Shown in pieces: positions 46,854-57,159 of a DNA stretch of 64,000 bases. The position numbers and the translations under genes were made by a program. This DNA comes from Zopfochytrium polystomum (taxonomy: Eukaryota; Chytridiomycota; Chytridiomycetes; Chytridiales; Chytridiaceae). The notes below the pieces were generated by a model that saw only the letters and a list, made by a program, of their open reading frames with translations, ran no database searches and was not told where the DNA came from. Numbering within the stretch: position 1 is the first letter of the stretch; the number at the start of each line of letters is the position of its first letter. The stretch is from positions 310,001 through 374,000 of the forward strand of contig JAIVFJ010000035.1 in the NCBI GenBank assembly GCA_025765615.1. The letters run 5' to 3'.

Positions 46854-49529
46854 TCACGCTGCCTGGTCGCTCATTGCGTTCTTCAACAGCTTTACGCACT
46901 CTGTGTATTCGCTCCGAGTGGCCAACTTGAGCGCCTCGCCATCCCGCGCTCGCGGGTCCGCGCCGTGCTCCAGGAGCATCTTGACGCACACGGACTTTCC
47001 AAACGCGGCCGCCATCACGAGCGACACGTCGCTGTCCACGTGTACGTCGGCGCCGCGCTCCAGCAGTAACTGCAGCACGTCGGGCCTGCTCCGAGCGGCG
47101 TTCATTAGCTCCCGGTCCAGCAGCCGCGCCGGGACGTTTCCGCCGTCCAGCACGAGCCGAACCATCTCTCCCGAACCTGATCGAACCGCGGCCGCCAGCA
47201 CGTCCGCGCTGACCGCCGCGCCGCCGCAGCGGCCGAGAAACAGCTTGACGATCCCGCGAAAGTGCCCGTGGATCCCGCGCAGCAGCGCCTCCCTCGTGAT
47301 GGATTCGTCCGACCCGGCGCCGTGCCGGAGGAGCAGCTTGACGCTGTTCAAGTCGCCATTCTTGGACGCTTCCAGCAGCGCCCCGCCCAGATCGAACGCG
47401 CCGCCGTCGCCGTCGCCGCCGCTCTCCCCAAGCAAGCGCTCCAAAAGCTCGGCGTTGCGCCTTTCCGCGGCTTTGCGAAACAGCGCGCGCCGAAACGCGG
47501 CGCCGCGGCCGTTCGGCTGCGCCAGGAGGATCGCCGCCACCTCGCTGCTCTCCGGGTCCCCAAGCGCGTCGGTCAGCGACTCAAAGTCGACCGCGTCCGT
47601 CTCGAAGCCGTGGTCAAGCAGGAGCCGCAGGAGCCCCGGGGGAAGCAGTTTCCCCTGCGGCGGCTGCTGTCGCCTCCCGATCCTCGGCTTGACGCTCCAA
47701 AGCACCTGCGCGGCGTCGAGGAGGCTCGGAGAGTATCCGCGATCGATAAGAAGCGCCACGAGCTCCTCGCTGCCGGACACCACGGCCGCCTGCAGGATCT
47801 TGTCGCTGCGCTTCGAGTCGGCCCCACGCGCCAGCAGCAGCTGGGCGACGGGGACGTGCCGGTCCCGCACTGCGGAAAGGAGCGCGTCGCGCATCGCGGG
47901 CGCAAGGTCAGAGCACGTTGCGAGGGACTCGAGGAGGAGCTCCACGGCTCCAACGCTGCCGGACCGCGCCGCTTCCGACAGCGCGTAGGACGTCGTCCTG
48001 GCTTCCGTCCACGCCTTGTCCGGCTCCAACTCAAGCAGGAGTTTTATCGTGTCCACGTTGCCCGTTATCGCGGCCGTCGACACCATGTCGTGGCTCCGGC
48101 TGCGCAACGATGGCAGCAGCTTGAGGATCCCGCCGATCGCGTCGGCGTTCGACGATTTCACGGCAATCTCAAGCAGGCGCACGCCGGGGTCGTCGTCGCC
48201 GTCGTCGCTGTTGTTGTCGTCGTCGTAGTCGTCGTCGACGACGTCGCCGTCCGCGCCTTCCGGCAAGTCCAAACCGAGGCGATTCCGCAGCGCGCGCAGC
48301 ACAATGTCCCAGTGCCCCTTCTTGGCGAGCGCAAACAACTGACTCGCCCTGAACGACGCGGGTAACGCCGCGTCGCCCGTCATCTCGATCAGGCACTCGA
48401 TCACGGCGCCGCAGCCATTGCGCGCTGCCTCAGCCGCTGCGGCCGCAATCGCGCGGCGGTCGGGCCGCGTCCGCTCGACCAGCACCTGCACGGCGTCGAC
48501 GCAGCCCTTCCCGGCGGCGTTCTTGAGCGCCTCGGCGTGGCGTACGCCCGCGGCGTCGGCGCCGGCGTCCAGCAGGAGCTCGACCATCCGCCGCGACGCG
48601 GTACGCGGCAGCGAGCACAGCGCGACTCCGCCGACGCCCGCGCGCACGACGTCGCCGTCCTCGGAGCGCACGTTGGCGCCGTAGTCGACCAGCAGCATCC
48701 GCAGCATCTCGTCGCCGCCAAACAGCACTGCCGAGATCACCGCCCCGCCGTCCCGCCCGTCGACGTCCGCCCCAGCTGCGATCAGCGAGCGCGCGGCCAC
48801 GCCGCCCGTCGCGTGGCGGCACGCGAGGTCCAGCGCGCTGTCCAGCGCCGATTGCGGCGTGCGCGTTTGGCCGGGGTAGCGGGCGGCGGATTCGGCGGCG
48901 GTGACTTCGAGGCAGGCGGCGATGGCGTCGGTGTGGGCGTGCCGCCCGGCCTCGATCAGCGCGCGGCCGCCGTCGTCGCCGACGTCGGCGCCGTGCGAGG
49001 CGAACAGACGCACGGCGGCGGCGTTACCGTGCCGTGCAGCCGCGGTGACGATCGACTCGCTCAATGAGGCGCGGATATTCCAGCCTGGAGTGGCGTGGCG
49101 AATGAGGTGGAGGAGGACGGCGACGTTGTCGGCGGCGGCGTGGGCGGCTTCGCCGCGGAGGGCGGCGTTTTGGATGGACTCTTCTTGCCGGAGGCTAAAG
49201 TCGACGGTCGAGGCCAGCTTTGCGGCGGCGTAGTGGTTCCAGGCGCGCGACGCAATGTCGAGGGGGTGGGAGAAGAGGGTGCGCAGACGGCGGTTGAATG
49301 CGCCGGTGGGGAAGGCCAGGCGGTGCTCATCGCAAAAGAGGCCGATGCGGGAGACGATGTCCCCGGGCAGCTGCAGGAGGGGGAAGCCGCCGCCTCCGCC
49401 GCCTCCGCCGCCTCGGCCGCCGTCCGTCCTGCTGGTGATTGAAGTGATGGTGGCTGGTGGTGCGTTGAGGAGTGGTTGATTGTTGGAGTCGAAGACAGCG
49501 CTGTCCCAGTTGTTGTTGTTGGGTAGCAT
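46854..49529 (-). CDS. Large ankyrin-repeat protein with F-box-like N-terminus
   Basis: This is a single uninterrupted frame of 891 residues from MLPNNNNWDSAVFDSNNQ. An in-frame ATG 17 codons upstream follows a Lys-rich stretch beside a CT microsatellite and is less likely. After a Gly run near residues 40-50, LPGDIVSRIGLFCDEHRLAF resembles the short F-box-like helix pair seen at the front of many fungal ankyrin proteins. The rest is about twenty ankyrin repeats with variants of A-A-x-x-G-x-x-x-x-V-x-L-L-L-x-x-G-A-D, for example LRHGAGSDESITREALL and LLLERGADVHVDSDVSL. One repeat carries an acidic Asp run (near 48190-48240). Proteins of this type usually bind partners in the cytoplasm, often as ubiquitin-ligase adaptors; that role is inferred. 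No introns are needed, unlike its neighbours. Confidence 0.9.
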   Translation of the reverse strand: MLPNNNNWDSAVFDSNNQPLLNAPPATITSITSRTDGGRGGGGGGGGGFPLLQLPGDIVSRIGLFCDEHRLAFPTGAFNRRLRTLFSHPLDIASRAWNHYAAAKLASTVDFSLRQEESIQNAALRGEAAHAAADNVAVLLHLIRHATPGWNIRASLSESIVTAAARHGNAAAVRLFASHGADVGDDGGRALIEAGRHAHTDAIAACLEVTAAESAARYPGQTRTPQSALDSALDLACRHATGGVAARSLIAAGADVDGRDGGAVISAVLFGGDEMLRMLLVDYGANVRSEDGDVVRAGVGGVALCSLPRTASRRMVELLLDAGADAAGVRHAEALKNAAGKGCVDAVQVLVERTRPDRRAIAAAAAEAARNGCGAVIECLIEMTGDAALPASFRASQLFALAKKGHWDIVLRALRNRLGLDLPEGADGDVVDDDYDDDNNSDDGDDDPGVRLLEIAVKSSNADAIGGILKLLPSLRSRSHDMVSTAAITGNVDTIKLLLELEPDKAWTEARTTSYALSEAARSGSVGAVELLLESLATCSDLAPAMRDALLSAVRDRHVPVAQLLLARGADSKRSDKILQAAVVSGSEELVALLIDRGYSPSLLDAAQVLWSVKPRIGRRQQPPQGKLLPPGLLRLLLDHGFETDAVDFESLTDALGDPESSEVAAILLAQPNGRGAAFRRALFRKAAERRNAELLERLLGESGGDGDGGAFDLGGALLEASKNGDLNSVKLLLRHGAGSDESITREALLRGIHGHFRGIVKLFLGRCGGAAVSADVLAAAVRSGSGEMVRLVLDGGNVPARLLDRELMNAARSRPDVLQLLLERGADVHVDSDVSLVMAAAFGKSVCVKMLLEHGADPRARDGEALKLATRSEYTECVKLLKNAMSDQAA

Positions 49530-49592
49530 TGTTGACAAGGACCACAACAAGGATTTTTCCTTTTTTTTCTTTTCTTTCATGCAATCTGCACG

Positions 49593-49596
<4 letters not shown>

Positions 49597-49677
<81 letters not shown>

Positions 49678-49678
49678 G
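49597..49678. repeat. (CT)n microsatellite upstream of the ankyrin gene
   Basis: About 80 bases of almost pure CT repeat lie some 70-150 bases upstream of the chosen start codon. Confidence 0.9.
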
Positions 49679-49679
49679 G

Positions 49680-50570
49680 CAGTGTCTCGCTTCTCTAATG
49701 GCAAAAACCATCTCACCACACGAGGACACTTTCAACCACAACGGTAAATAACATTCACAATTCGACCAGGCAAAGACCCCACGCTTTGGAAGTTTGGATG
49801 ATTCAGAAGAAATATTCGTAGTGAAAAACACATTGTTAATGCGCTTCAGTAAATATGACAACCACGCTTCACGTCGCGTACCGGACAAATTCCATTCTAA
49901 ACAATCGAGGCGAATCGGAATATTGCGCCGCATGAGTTTCATGCGGCACATGATTGTAATGGAAAGGCGAGGGCGTGCGTGTACTGTGCGAGGGCGTGAA
50001 CTGTGCAAAAACTCGGTTGAGAGAAAGGAAAACGATAAAAAAAGGAAAAACTAGAAGACGTAAAGAACCACAGTGGGAGACAGAATAGATGAGAGACAGT
50101 CCCACAATCGACTACATCACGGCTACGTCACAAAATGCTAGCTCCTGAACATTTCGATAGGTGAAACCACTTTCCTCTACTTCTAATCCAGATTTTTGCA
50201 TCATTTTGCAGGGCACAATGATTCCAAAGTTCTTGCAAAATAGTGGCCACGCTAGTTGGAACAACCATTTAGCAATACGTTTGCTCAGAGCTCTAATGAT
50301 TGGAAAAAGGTTTGGAACCAATTAAGGCTAAGGCTCATTTGACACCAACAGGATTGAAAATCACAATTGGTAGATCAAAAAAAATATTCTTTGTTGTAGG
50401 AGAAGATTCCGAAAGGACTTATTCTAGATCACAATAAAAGTAAACATTTTCGGATGCCCCCTTGGCATTCAACTTCAGGGTTATTCACCAGCCCGTTTTT
50501 GGGGATGACCTCTCCAAAGAGTTCCGCCTATTATAAAGCAACTTTGTTCGCACACAATTTGTGATCACAA
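49680..50570. other. Spacer between ankyrin gene and second propeller gene
   Basis: This is AT-rich from about 49740. A minus-strand frame at 50321-50112 (69 codons) has no recognisable family. No promoter or element ends are evident. Confidence 0.45.
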
Positions 50571-51655
50571 TCATCGGACACTGAAGTGTTCGATCCAAAG
50601 CAGCGAGCGCCGCACAATATCCAACGGCAGGCTGCGGTTCGTTTCGCCGTTGCCGACCGACAGAGCGCCGAGGCTGGCCGACTCGTGCCGCACCTTGCGT
50701 CGCCACTTCTGCGCGCACGCATTTTTTTGTCGTGTCAATCATCAAGCCGTCGCGTATGAGCACACGCGCACGCCGCATGAAGAAATAAGAAAAAAGGTGA
50801 GAAAGCCTCCGACCACCGGTCACTCAGCTCAACTCACCATTTCTCCCGTCGCCGCGTCGACGCAGTCGACCTTGTCCTCTGACAGCACGTACAGCCGCCT
50901 GCTCGGCGCCGCCAGCATGCACGGCAACTGGAGCATGCCCCCGACCGCCCCAGGCTGTACCGCCACACCGTCTCCCCGTTCTCCGGCCGGATCGCGAGAA
51001 TCTTGCCCCGCGCCGCCGCGTACAGGAGTCCCCGCGACGGCGACGGCTCCACCAAGCCCGCTGAGCGCCATCGTGCGGGCGGCGGCGGCGGCTCGGCTTC
51101 GGAGCCGAAAAATACAACCCGCCCGGCGTCGTCGTCGTCGCCCTCATCTTCCTAGTACGGCGGCGGCGGTGTTGGCGGCGGCGGCGTCAGGCGCCACGCC
51201 GCGGCCGGGACGTCGTAATCCTCCTGCCGCGGCGGGACACCGCCGCCGATGAGCACGGACAATACCGCGAGCGGGCCGGCGGCGGTGCCGACGCGCGCCT
51301 CCCACAGCAGTCTCCCCCCTTCGCCCTCGTCGCCGGCGCCGACCAGCGAAAAGCAACGCACTCAGCTGCCGACGGCTGCGACCACCACGCGCGAATCCGC
51401 CGATGGGATGACGCTGCCGCCCTCGCCTTTGCTGCTGCTCCCGCGCAGCAGGTCGATCGCTGGCCCGCGGCTGTCGCCCGTCACCACGTCGACGCCGTGG
51501 AGCACCCCGCGCGACGCGACCGTGAGCATGTCCGCGCCGCCGCTGCTGCCGCCGCCGCCGCCAGCACGATGGCGTGCTGGCGCGCGGGCGAGCTGGCTGG
51601 ACCGCATCGTCGCAAGGGTGCAGTGCGATCGAATCCAAAAGTCCGCTGACCAGAG
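50571..51655 (-). pseudogene. Quinoprotein-like beta-propeller, copy 2 (5' truncated)
   Basis: Homology to copy 1 begins at 51655 directly after a CAG splice acceptor (SADFWIRSHCTLATMRSS against SDIRHRFYCTLATMRSS in copy 1). The 5' exons found in copy 1 are missing; upstream there is a T run and transposon-like sequence. One frame runs through GADMLTVASRGVLHGVDVVT, then a TGA at 51362-51364, then GGRLLWEARVGTAAGPLAVL. A TAG at 51152-51154 follows; it may instead be the end of an intron. GRVVFFGS and ARGKILAIRPENGETVWRY come next. A one-base shift in a C4 run (50948-50951) leads to RLYVLSEDKVDCVDAATGEM. A last exon (50708-50571) encodes KWRRKVRHESASLGAL to a stop. Truncation plus stops suggest a pseudogene, but base errors could explain part of it. 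Confidence 0.6.
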
Positions 51656-51678
51656 CTGCGAAAGGAGCGGCGTGTTAT

Positions 51679-51693
51679 TTTTTTTTTTTTTTT
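51679..51693. repeat. T run at the truncation side of propeller copy 2
   Basis: This homopolymer lies within about 30 bases of the 5' edge of copy 2, just before unrelated transposon-like sequence begins. Confidence 0.5.
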
Positions 51694-51769
51694 TGGGTTG
51701 AAAGGGGTAGGGAAGCTTGTGATTGTTAACGACAAAACAAACAAACACGGGAAATCATCCTATTTATTT

Positions 51770-52270
51770 AGCTGATCAGATGATTGCAGTGTTGCTCATA
51801 AAACAAGAACGTGGTATCACAGGCCGTTTTACTTTGCATTGGAAGCCTGTCTGGTCAATGCACGTGTTGTTTACCAAAAGGTGCAGAATTCTGCTGGGCT
51901 GTCAGATGACATTGCCACAAAGGATTTTCGTCTTCAGCTTGCATTGCAACTGTTTGGATGGGACCAATCTGCTGTGAATGCTCAAGTAGCTGCTGGTGGT
52001 ATTGGTACACTGGCCCTTGTACCACATGGGCTCAAGCAGGCAAGATCACCCTGGGCTATCACGTTCCAGTTAACTACTATGGGCGTGAATTTTATCCATT
52101 TACATTGGAGGATGCACCTCCTGGAACATTGGTGGAGCGTGTTTGATGCCAAGGTTGCTCTGCAAATCCAGGACAAAGGACTTCGACTATCTGTGCACAA
52201 TGCCGCATTGGATCTTGTGTTGGAAAGTGTTTCTCTGATCATATTTATGACAGTGGAACTTTTGATATGA
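51770..52270 (+). mobile_element. Possible PiggyBac-type transposase remnant
   Basis: With frame changes the plus strand reads LEACLVNARVVYQKVQNS then DFRLQLALQLFGWDQ. This resembles the PiggyBac stretch in which a lineage-conserved Asn-Ala-Tyr segment is followed by FR-x-x-L-x-x-x-L. A second segment (KITLGYHVPVNYYGREFYPF) is not assigned. The region is AT-rich, broken and lies among other elements. The family assignment is tentative. Confidence 0.35.
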
Positions 52271-53289
52271 TCAAAAGAAAGGCGTTTGACAATGCTGAGG
52301 GGCAATCTGTCAAAAAAGGAACGCAAAGGGTATCTTTGTAGTAGATTTTGCATCCATCATGGATACCGTCTATGATCCCCTAAAATCATTTAATTCTTTC
52401 AAAATAGATTTATCAATGAAAAATTCAAACAAAAAGCAAGATTTTGAAGCTTAGTCATTTCACTATGCGCTGTGTAAATTTGGTCTCATTTGGAGAATGC
52501 TGGGGTTGCTAAAACGACAGTAAGTGGCTCTATGACAGTGCCCCCTACATAAGGGACCAAATCTTCATCAAAACTCAATTAAAGGAGCAAACAGCCAGCA
52601 TCATCAGAGAGCCCTTATCCAAAACAGTCTTTGTTACTAAGTAAGTAGTTGTGTATCTTTGTTTTTGCAAGTGTGGCGCAAGTTGCAAAACATCCAAATG
52701 TGTCACATTTCGAAATTCAGTTATCATTGACCTTTTTTCTTTATTTTTCCAACTTTTGCTCAACAGACTCATCATAGGAAAAAAAAATTGGAGCCATAGT
52801 AACTTAAGCCATTTTATTTCATGTCCATTTTCGGAGTAGTACGCAAATTTTGAAAGTCTTTGGTGCAGTTTTTACATCAGTCCACTAATAGGAGAAAAGG
52901 CGTGCCGCCATTGACACAGCTGCAGTTTTGTTGCAATTACTATTTGTCTAGATTGGGTAAAACAAGGTGAAAGGTACCAACAGAAAGCCCTTTCAATTCT
53001 GAATGTGCTGATTCTAGTTTCATCACAAAAGTTGCATCAGTGCAGAAGTTAGGTATGGGACAACTTTGAGGGTCATCATGCCGCATCTGGCATGGTGGCA
53101 CCGACCCTTAAAGGGTTAAGGGGGGTTTCTCTTTCTGCCCACCCTCCTGATAGTTGGCCGTTCCCTTTATTTAATTCTTTGCACACGACAGCACACAAGA
53201 CAAACAATCACAAAATTGGGTCAACGTTTTGAACATTGCGCTGCCAAGTGCTGTCACACATGCATACGAGCATCATAAAGTTTGAGACA
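52271..53289. other. AT-rich non-coding stretch in transposon block
   Basis: No gene or clear element end is seen. The base composition matches the flanking transposon debris. Confidence 0.45.
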
Positions 53290-53429
53290 TTCAGCAAATG
53301 TTGCCTTGTGTTAGACTAAACTGTTCACACAATTTCATTCCCCTAGCTTTTGAATTGCACGAGAAAGAGGCAAAGGAAGTAAACTGCACCATTGGCCCAG
53401 TTTTGTGGATGTCCAACGAATTTTTATTC

Positions 53430-53804
53430 AGAGTGTGGTCTGACCTCCCACCTGCTGCAATCACAATGGCAATCGTTCCACGCATACTTTCAATCTAAGT
53501 TCTGGCAAACTTCAGGGGAGATTTGCCTCCACTTGCAGCGGATTTGCTCTCAGAGATCTGCATTTGATCTTGGTGGTCTTTCATAGGAATTCAGCTGAGT
53601 TTTCCAATCTCTCCATCGATGCTCAATAGGATTCAGGTCTGGAGATTGAGCTGGCCAGTCAACACAACAAAATCCTTTCTCTTCGAGCCATCCCTTGGTG
53701 TATTTTGATTTGTACTTGGGATTGTTGTCTTGCTGAAAGGTAATTCCTGCAGGGTCAAGTCCCATTTCATCCAGGCTACGGATAAGACTTGTCAGGCGGA
53801 ACTG
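53430..53804 (-). mobile_element. Tc1/mariner transposase C-terminal fragment
   Basis: The minus strand encodes LDEMGLDPAGITFQQDNNPK, with the second catalytic Asp. It continues with WLEEKGFCCVDWPAQSPDLN and PIEHRWRDWK, the classic Tc1 end with the third catalytic position. SMRGTIAIVIAAGGRSDH at about 53430-53490 matches the family's final helix. Upstream of RSLDEMG the frame runs straight into the dispersed repeat (copy C), so the N-terminal two thirds are missing. Confidence 0.85.
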
Positions 53805-54190
53805 ACTGGTTAGCAGCAAGAGGCACAAGACAGACCTGAACCTATTGTGACTGTCAGTTATTGTTCTCACAATGCCCATGGGGAGAGCAAGCCACCGCCA
53901 ATGCAGACCTGGGTGCTGGCTTGCGCTGTTGACAAATACTCCAAGTGTTAAGTGGAACGGAAGCCCGGTGTCAACAGTTTTCCTCCTCCTCTGCTCAAGC
54001 AGATAATATAGGAGGGGTTTTTACCCTGTGCTGGTCACGCTCGCCTAGCAACTATTACAGCATGCCTATCATCATTATGTGTCAATTATTCATAACAGAG
54101 TTTTTCTCTTTCTCTCAAATTGGGGAGAAGGACCCCACAAACACACATCTCCACTTCACTCACTCCTTCCACTCAGAGTAGACTGTTCAC
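53805..54190 (+). repeat. ~380-bp dispersed repeat, copy C
   Basis: This is in direct orientation to copy B (13370-13764). It abuts the Tc1 fragment on its left and ends near CAGAGTAGACTGTTC on its right. Confidence 0.75.
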
Positions 54191-54640
54191 ACAAGAAAGA
54201 CAGTCCAGGATTCATGGGGCATTTCTTGGCAAACAGGGTGAAGGGGGCTGGCAAGAAATGATTGGTGTAGATAAGAAGACGGTCACTTCAGCCACAGAAG
54301 AAAGGAAAGACACAGACAAACACAACAAGGAGGAAATAAAAGAGAAAACAGGAAAAACAGGAATAACCAGATAAATTACTAATTGAAAATAAGTAAAAAT
54401 CCCCATTGAAAAGAAAAGGAAAAACCCTGTGATCTCATACCTCTTTTATGAGGCATTACATCATGATAGCAGGTGGTAGGGCTTGTTAGCTCTGCCATCA
54501 TCTTGTTAGCTCTGTCCATCTGGACTTAGCACTTCTCCCACAGAAGTGTTTCAGTCCTACGTCATTTCCAAAAGTCAGGGGTCATTAGCCAGGCATAGTA
54601 GGACTTTGCATTTCTGCTCAGTCTGTCAACTAGCATGTCT
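54191..54640. other. AT-rich non-coding stretch
   Basis: No gene is recognised. The local duplication CTTGTTAGCTCTG (54480-54515) is short and imperfect. Confidence 0.4.
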
Positions 54641-54644
54641 TGAT

Positions 54645-54698
54645 TTGGCACCTTCCCAATTGAAGGGAGCGCTCTAACCACTGAGCAAGGGGGCCTTG
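54645..54698 (-). ncRNA. tRNA-like head, probably SINE or tRNA pseudogene
   Basis: The minus strand reads TTGCTCAGTGGTTAGAGCGC, an excellent tRNA D-arm and A-box. It is followed by CTCCCTTCAATTGGGAAGGT, which can fold as an anticodon arm with loop TTCAATT. The expected T-arm/B-box that should come next is not recognisable. The setting is transposon debris. A tRNA-derived SINE head or decayed tRNA is likelier than a working tRNA. Confidence 0.45.
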
Positions 54699-54699
54699 T

Positions 54700-55539
54700 A
54701 TCAGCAATTAGAATCAAGACTGACTCTTTCTGTCTGCATCACCAAAATTAGATAATTATAATAAATTAATAATAAGTAGAGCTCAGAGGTAGACAGACGG
54801 AGCCAGTTAGAGGCTGTATGGAAACCCTATTAATAAAAAGAGAACAGGAATCCAAGCCTACTCACGTTTTTCCAGCAAAACACAGGTTGAGACGGGGTGG
54901 TAATTCTCACAATTATCGGTTAAAAAGTGGGTACACTTAATTTATTTGAGGTCACAGGCTTGAAAGCATGTAATCCTCACAATGTGGCTTGTAGATTTTG
55001 TTACAAGAAACAACCAACCCTTCTGTGCCTCCAGGGTTACCCCAGCTGTTTATCTCCATCACAGGTTTTGGAACAGTCTTTCCCCATTGTAGTCTTTTTT
55101 CGATGGTAGGAAACCACTATATGGAGACAGTTAAGTTTCTGTTTACATTCACAAACCTCACTAATTTGGGCACAACCTCAGACCTAAATCCATTTACAAC
55201 ATTGAAAAAGTGTTTACAAGAGGAGGAGACATAGCAAGTTCCAACAAGAAGCCAAGGTATGAACCTGAAGATGAAGCTTACTGTGGGAAAGTGCCAGGAA
55301 AAAAAATTGTGTTTGAAAGAGGTGATTATCAAAATGACATAGTGCTCCCCCCCAACAAAAACATTCGAAATAAAGTCCTTGTCAGACACACAGAAAAGGA
55401 AGGAAGAAAGAAAAAAGCAACACGACCCTTGGTCACCCCCACTGTGTGCTCTGCAAGGTTTGCAAGGTTCTTCATCATCCAAAGACTGCACAAAAACATG
55501 CTAGGGACCATTGTTTACCAATTGGCATTCTAATCAGGC
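54700..55539. other. Transposon-block sequence with one plus-strand ORF of unknown origin
   Basis: A plus-strand frame (55210-55533, 107 codons) contains KKPRYEPEDEAYCGKVPGKK. An overlapping frame has CVLCKVCKVLHHPKTAQKHA, a Cys/His pattern that could be a decayed zinc finger of a transposase. No family is assigned with confidence. Confidence 0.3.
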
Positions 55540-56433
55540 AGCATGTCCGCCCAAAGTCGCCGCTGCTGCAGCCTCTGCCGTTTCCATTCCCACAGGCTCT
55601 CTGCTTGGATCGGAATCCAGCTGACTTGTGGCCAGTTTTCCGCAGTTGTAGCAGTTTCCTTGGAAACACATGGGCTTCAATGCAGTCAGAACGGAACTGC
55701 CCAAAATCTGGGGGGTTGCTTTGGCCAAATCCGTTGCACCAACAGAAGCAGAGGATTCTCATGCAGGCGTTTCAAGCATCTGTTTCTGAACGATTTCAAC
55801 CGTGAGTGTGCTTGTCGTGATCATGGCAATTGTATCGTGGAAGCTGCACCCAGTCGGATCCTTGATTGGGACGTTGCGGTAGAAGCCGACTTGTTACTGG
55901 TTGGAGAAACCAATGCCCGCACTGTCCAGCTCAGCAAACATCTGAGCAAGGCGTTGGACGTGCGTGTGCATGTTGGTGCCTGGTCGATAGATGGTGGTGA
56001 ACAGGCGACGTTGCGTCTCGTAGGCTGTGGCTGCTTGCATCTTGTCATAGGTGTCTGTCAACGATTCCGCATGCGGTAAGCCGTTTTAGCTTTCTGCAAG
56101 CTGCAACAGATCGGGATGGAGCTCGTCCAGGATGATTGACTCAGCCTGGCCGTCCTTGGCCTTGCATTCATCTGTCATGGGCGTAGGGGCAGCTGGCGCA
56201 ATGTGCTTGTCGAGACTTTTAGATGCAAGGAGAAACTCAATTCCTGTCGTTCATTGGCGGAAGTTCGTTCCGGCAAACATGGGGAAGTTCTTGAGGTCGT
56301 CGGACAAAATGGCGACGATTGGGGCAGCCGCACCGCCAGAACTGGCACCACTGCCCAAAGGGCCACCACTGCCGCCGCCGGAGCCGTCGCTGGCGACACC
56401 GCCGCCGCCAGAGCCTGATCCGCTGGATGACAT
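55540..56433 (-). mobile_element. Ty1/copia gag remnant
   Basis: The start is MSSSGSGSGGGGVASDGSGG at 56433, followed by KNFPMFAGTNFRQWTNDRN, the N-terminal motif of copia-type gag. Middle segments (MQAATAYETQRRLFTTIYRPG and LAQMFAELDSAGIGFSN, read across frame breaks) match the UBN2/gag helices. CYNCGK followed by GHKSAGF is a CCHC zinc knuckle whose last Cys is lost. It is a separate, AT-poorer relic than the pol fragments. Confidence 0.7.
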
Positions 56434-56936
56434 CTTGGTGGGATCAAAGGAAGATGATGGAAGTGAACTGAGAGATGAAGATCAACGGCCAAGAGTGGAA
56501 ATGGAGGACGTTCGCAACCTAGGGAATACGAGAGTTGGGTTGTGCTATTACTACTGGAAGGGCTTGGGCCCATAACCTATTGTGAAGGAAGGTGGGGGAA
56601 GCCTCCTACTGATTCTTTGTCGTGCTGATAGTAATTCGAGAAGGAGAGGAGAGTATGGGCTATGAGATTCTATTATTTTTCGCAGTTATTTCCTTTCGTT
56701 GTTCCCGCCCCTTTTTTACTCTGGGTGCGAGGCAAGATAGCCTATAAATGTGACCTAACAATCAACTTCAACCAAAAGAGGTGGAGGAATAGGATGAGGG
56801 AACTCGGGTTGGTCGATAAGCGCAACTCAGAACAATTCTAAACAAGGAGGAGGATGACCATAAGGAGGAGCGCGAGGCAATTCTGCGATTCGTTGGTTCT
56901 TCGGGGATGTTCCGTCTCCTTTGTAAACAAATCACA
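56434..56936. other. Non-coding 5' flank of gag remnant
   Basis: This may contain a leader or LTR of the gag-bearing element (TATA-like CCTATAAATG at 56740). No termini or duplications were confirmed. Confidence 0.35.
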
Positions 56937-56994
<58 letters not shown>

Positions 56995-57076
56995 CCTCTC
57001 TCTCTCTCGCTGGGTTAGCGAGCCGCAGGGCTGAGAGACAGACAGACAGGCAGTCAGACAGACAGACAGACAGACA
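56937..57076. repeat. (CT)n microsatellite followed by (ACAG)n
   Basis: About 70 bases of CT repeat (56939-57009), then GACAGACAGGCAGTCAGACA-type repeats to 57076. Confidence 0.85.
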
Positions 57077-57159
57077 AGGGGAGAGGACAACAACGCATCA
57101 TAAACGGCGCTCACTTCGCTCGCCTCGCCCATTGAATCTTGCACATTTCTTTTTAAAAT

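Noticed and set aside
47262..48365. 367-codon plus-strand frame across the ankyrin gene
   Set aside because: It is the antisense shadow of a strongly supported 891-residue ankyrin frame; its Arg/Ala/His-rich composition is typical of such shadows.
54645..54698. Functional tRNA gene
   Set aside because: The B-box/T-arm is not recognisable and the acceptor stem does not close well.
56939..57076. CRISPR-like or regulatory repeat array
   Set aside because: It is a simple CT and ACAG microsatellite without spacers; the same kinds of tract recur throughout the window.
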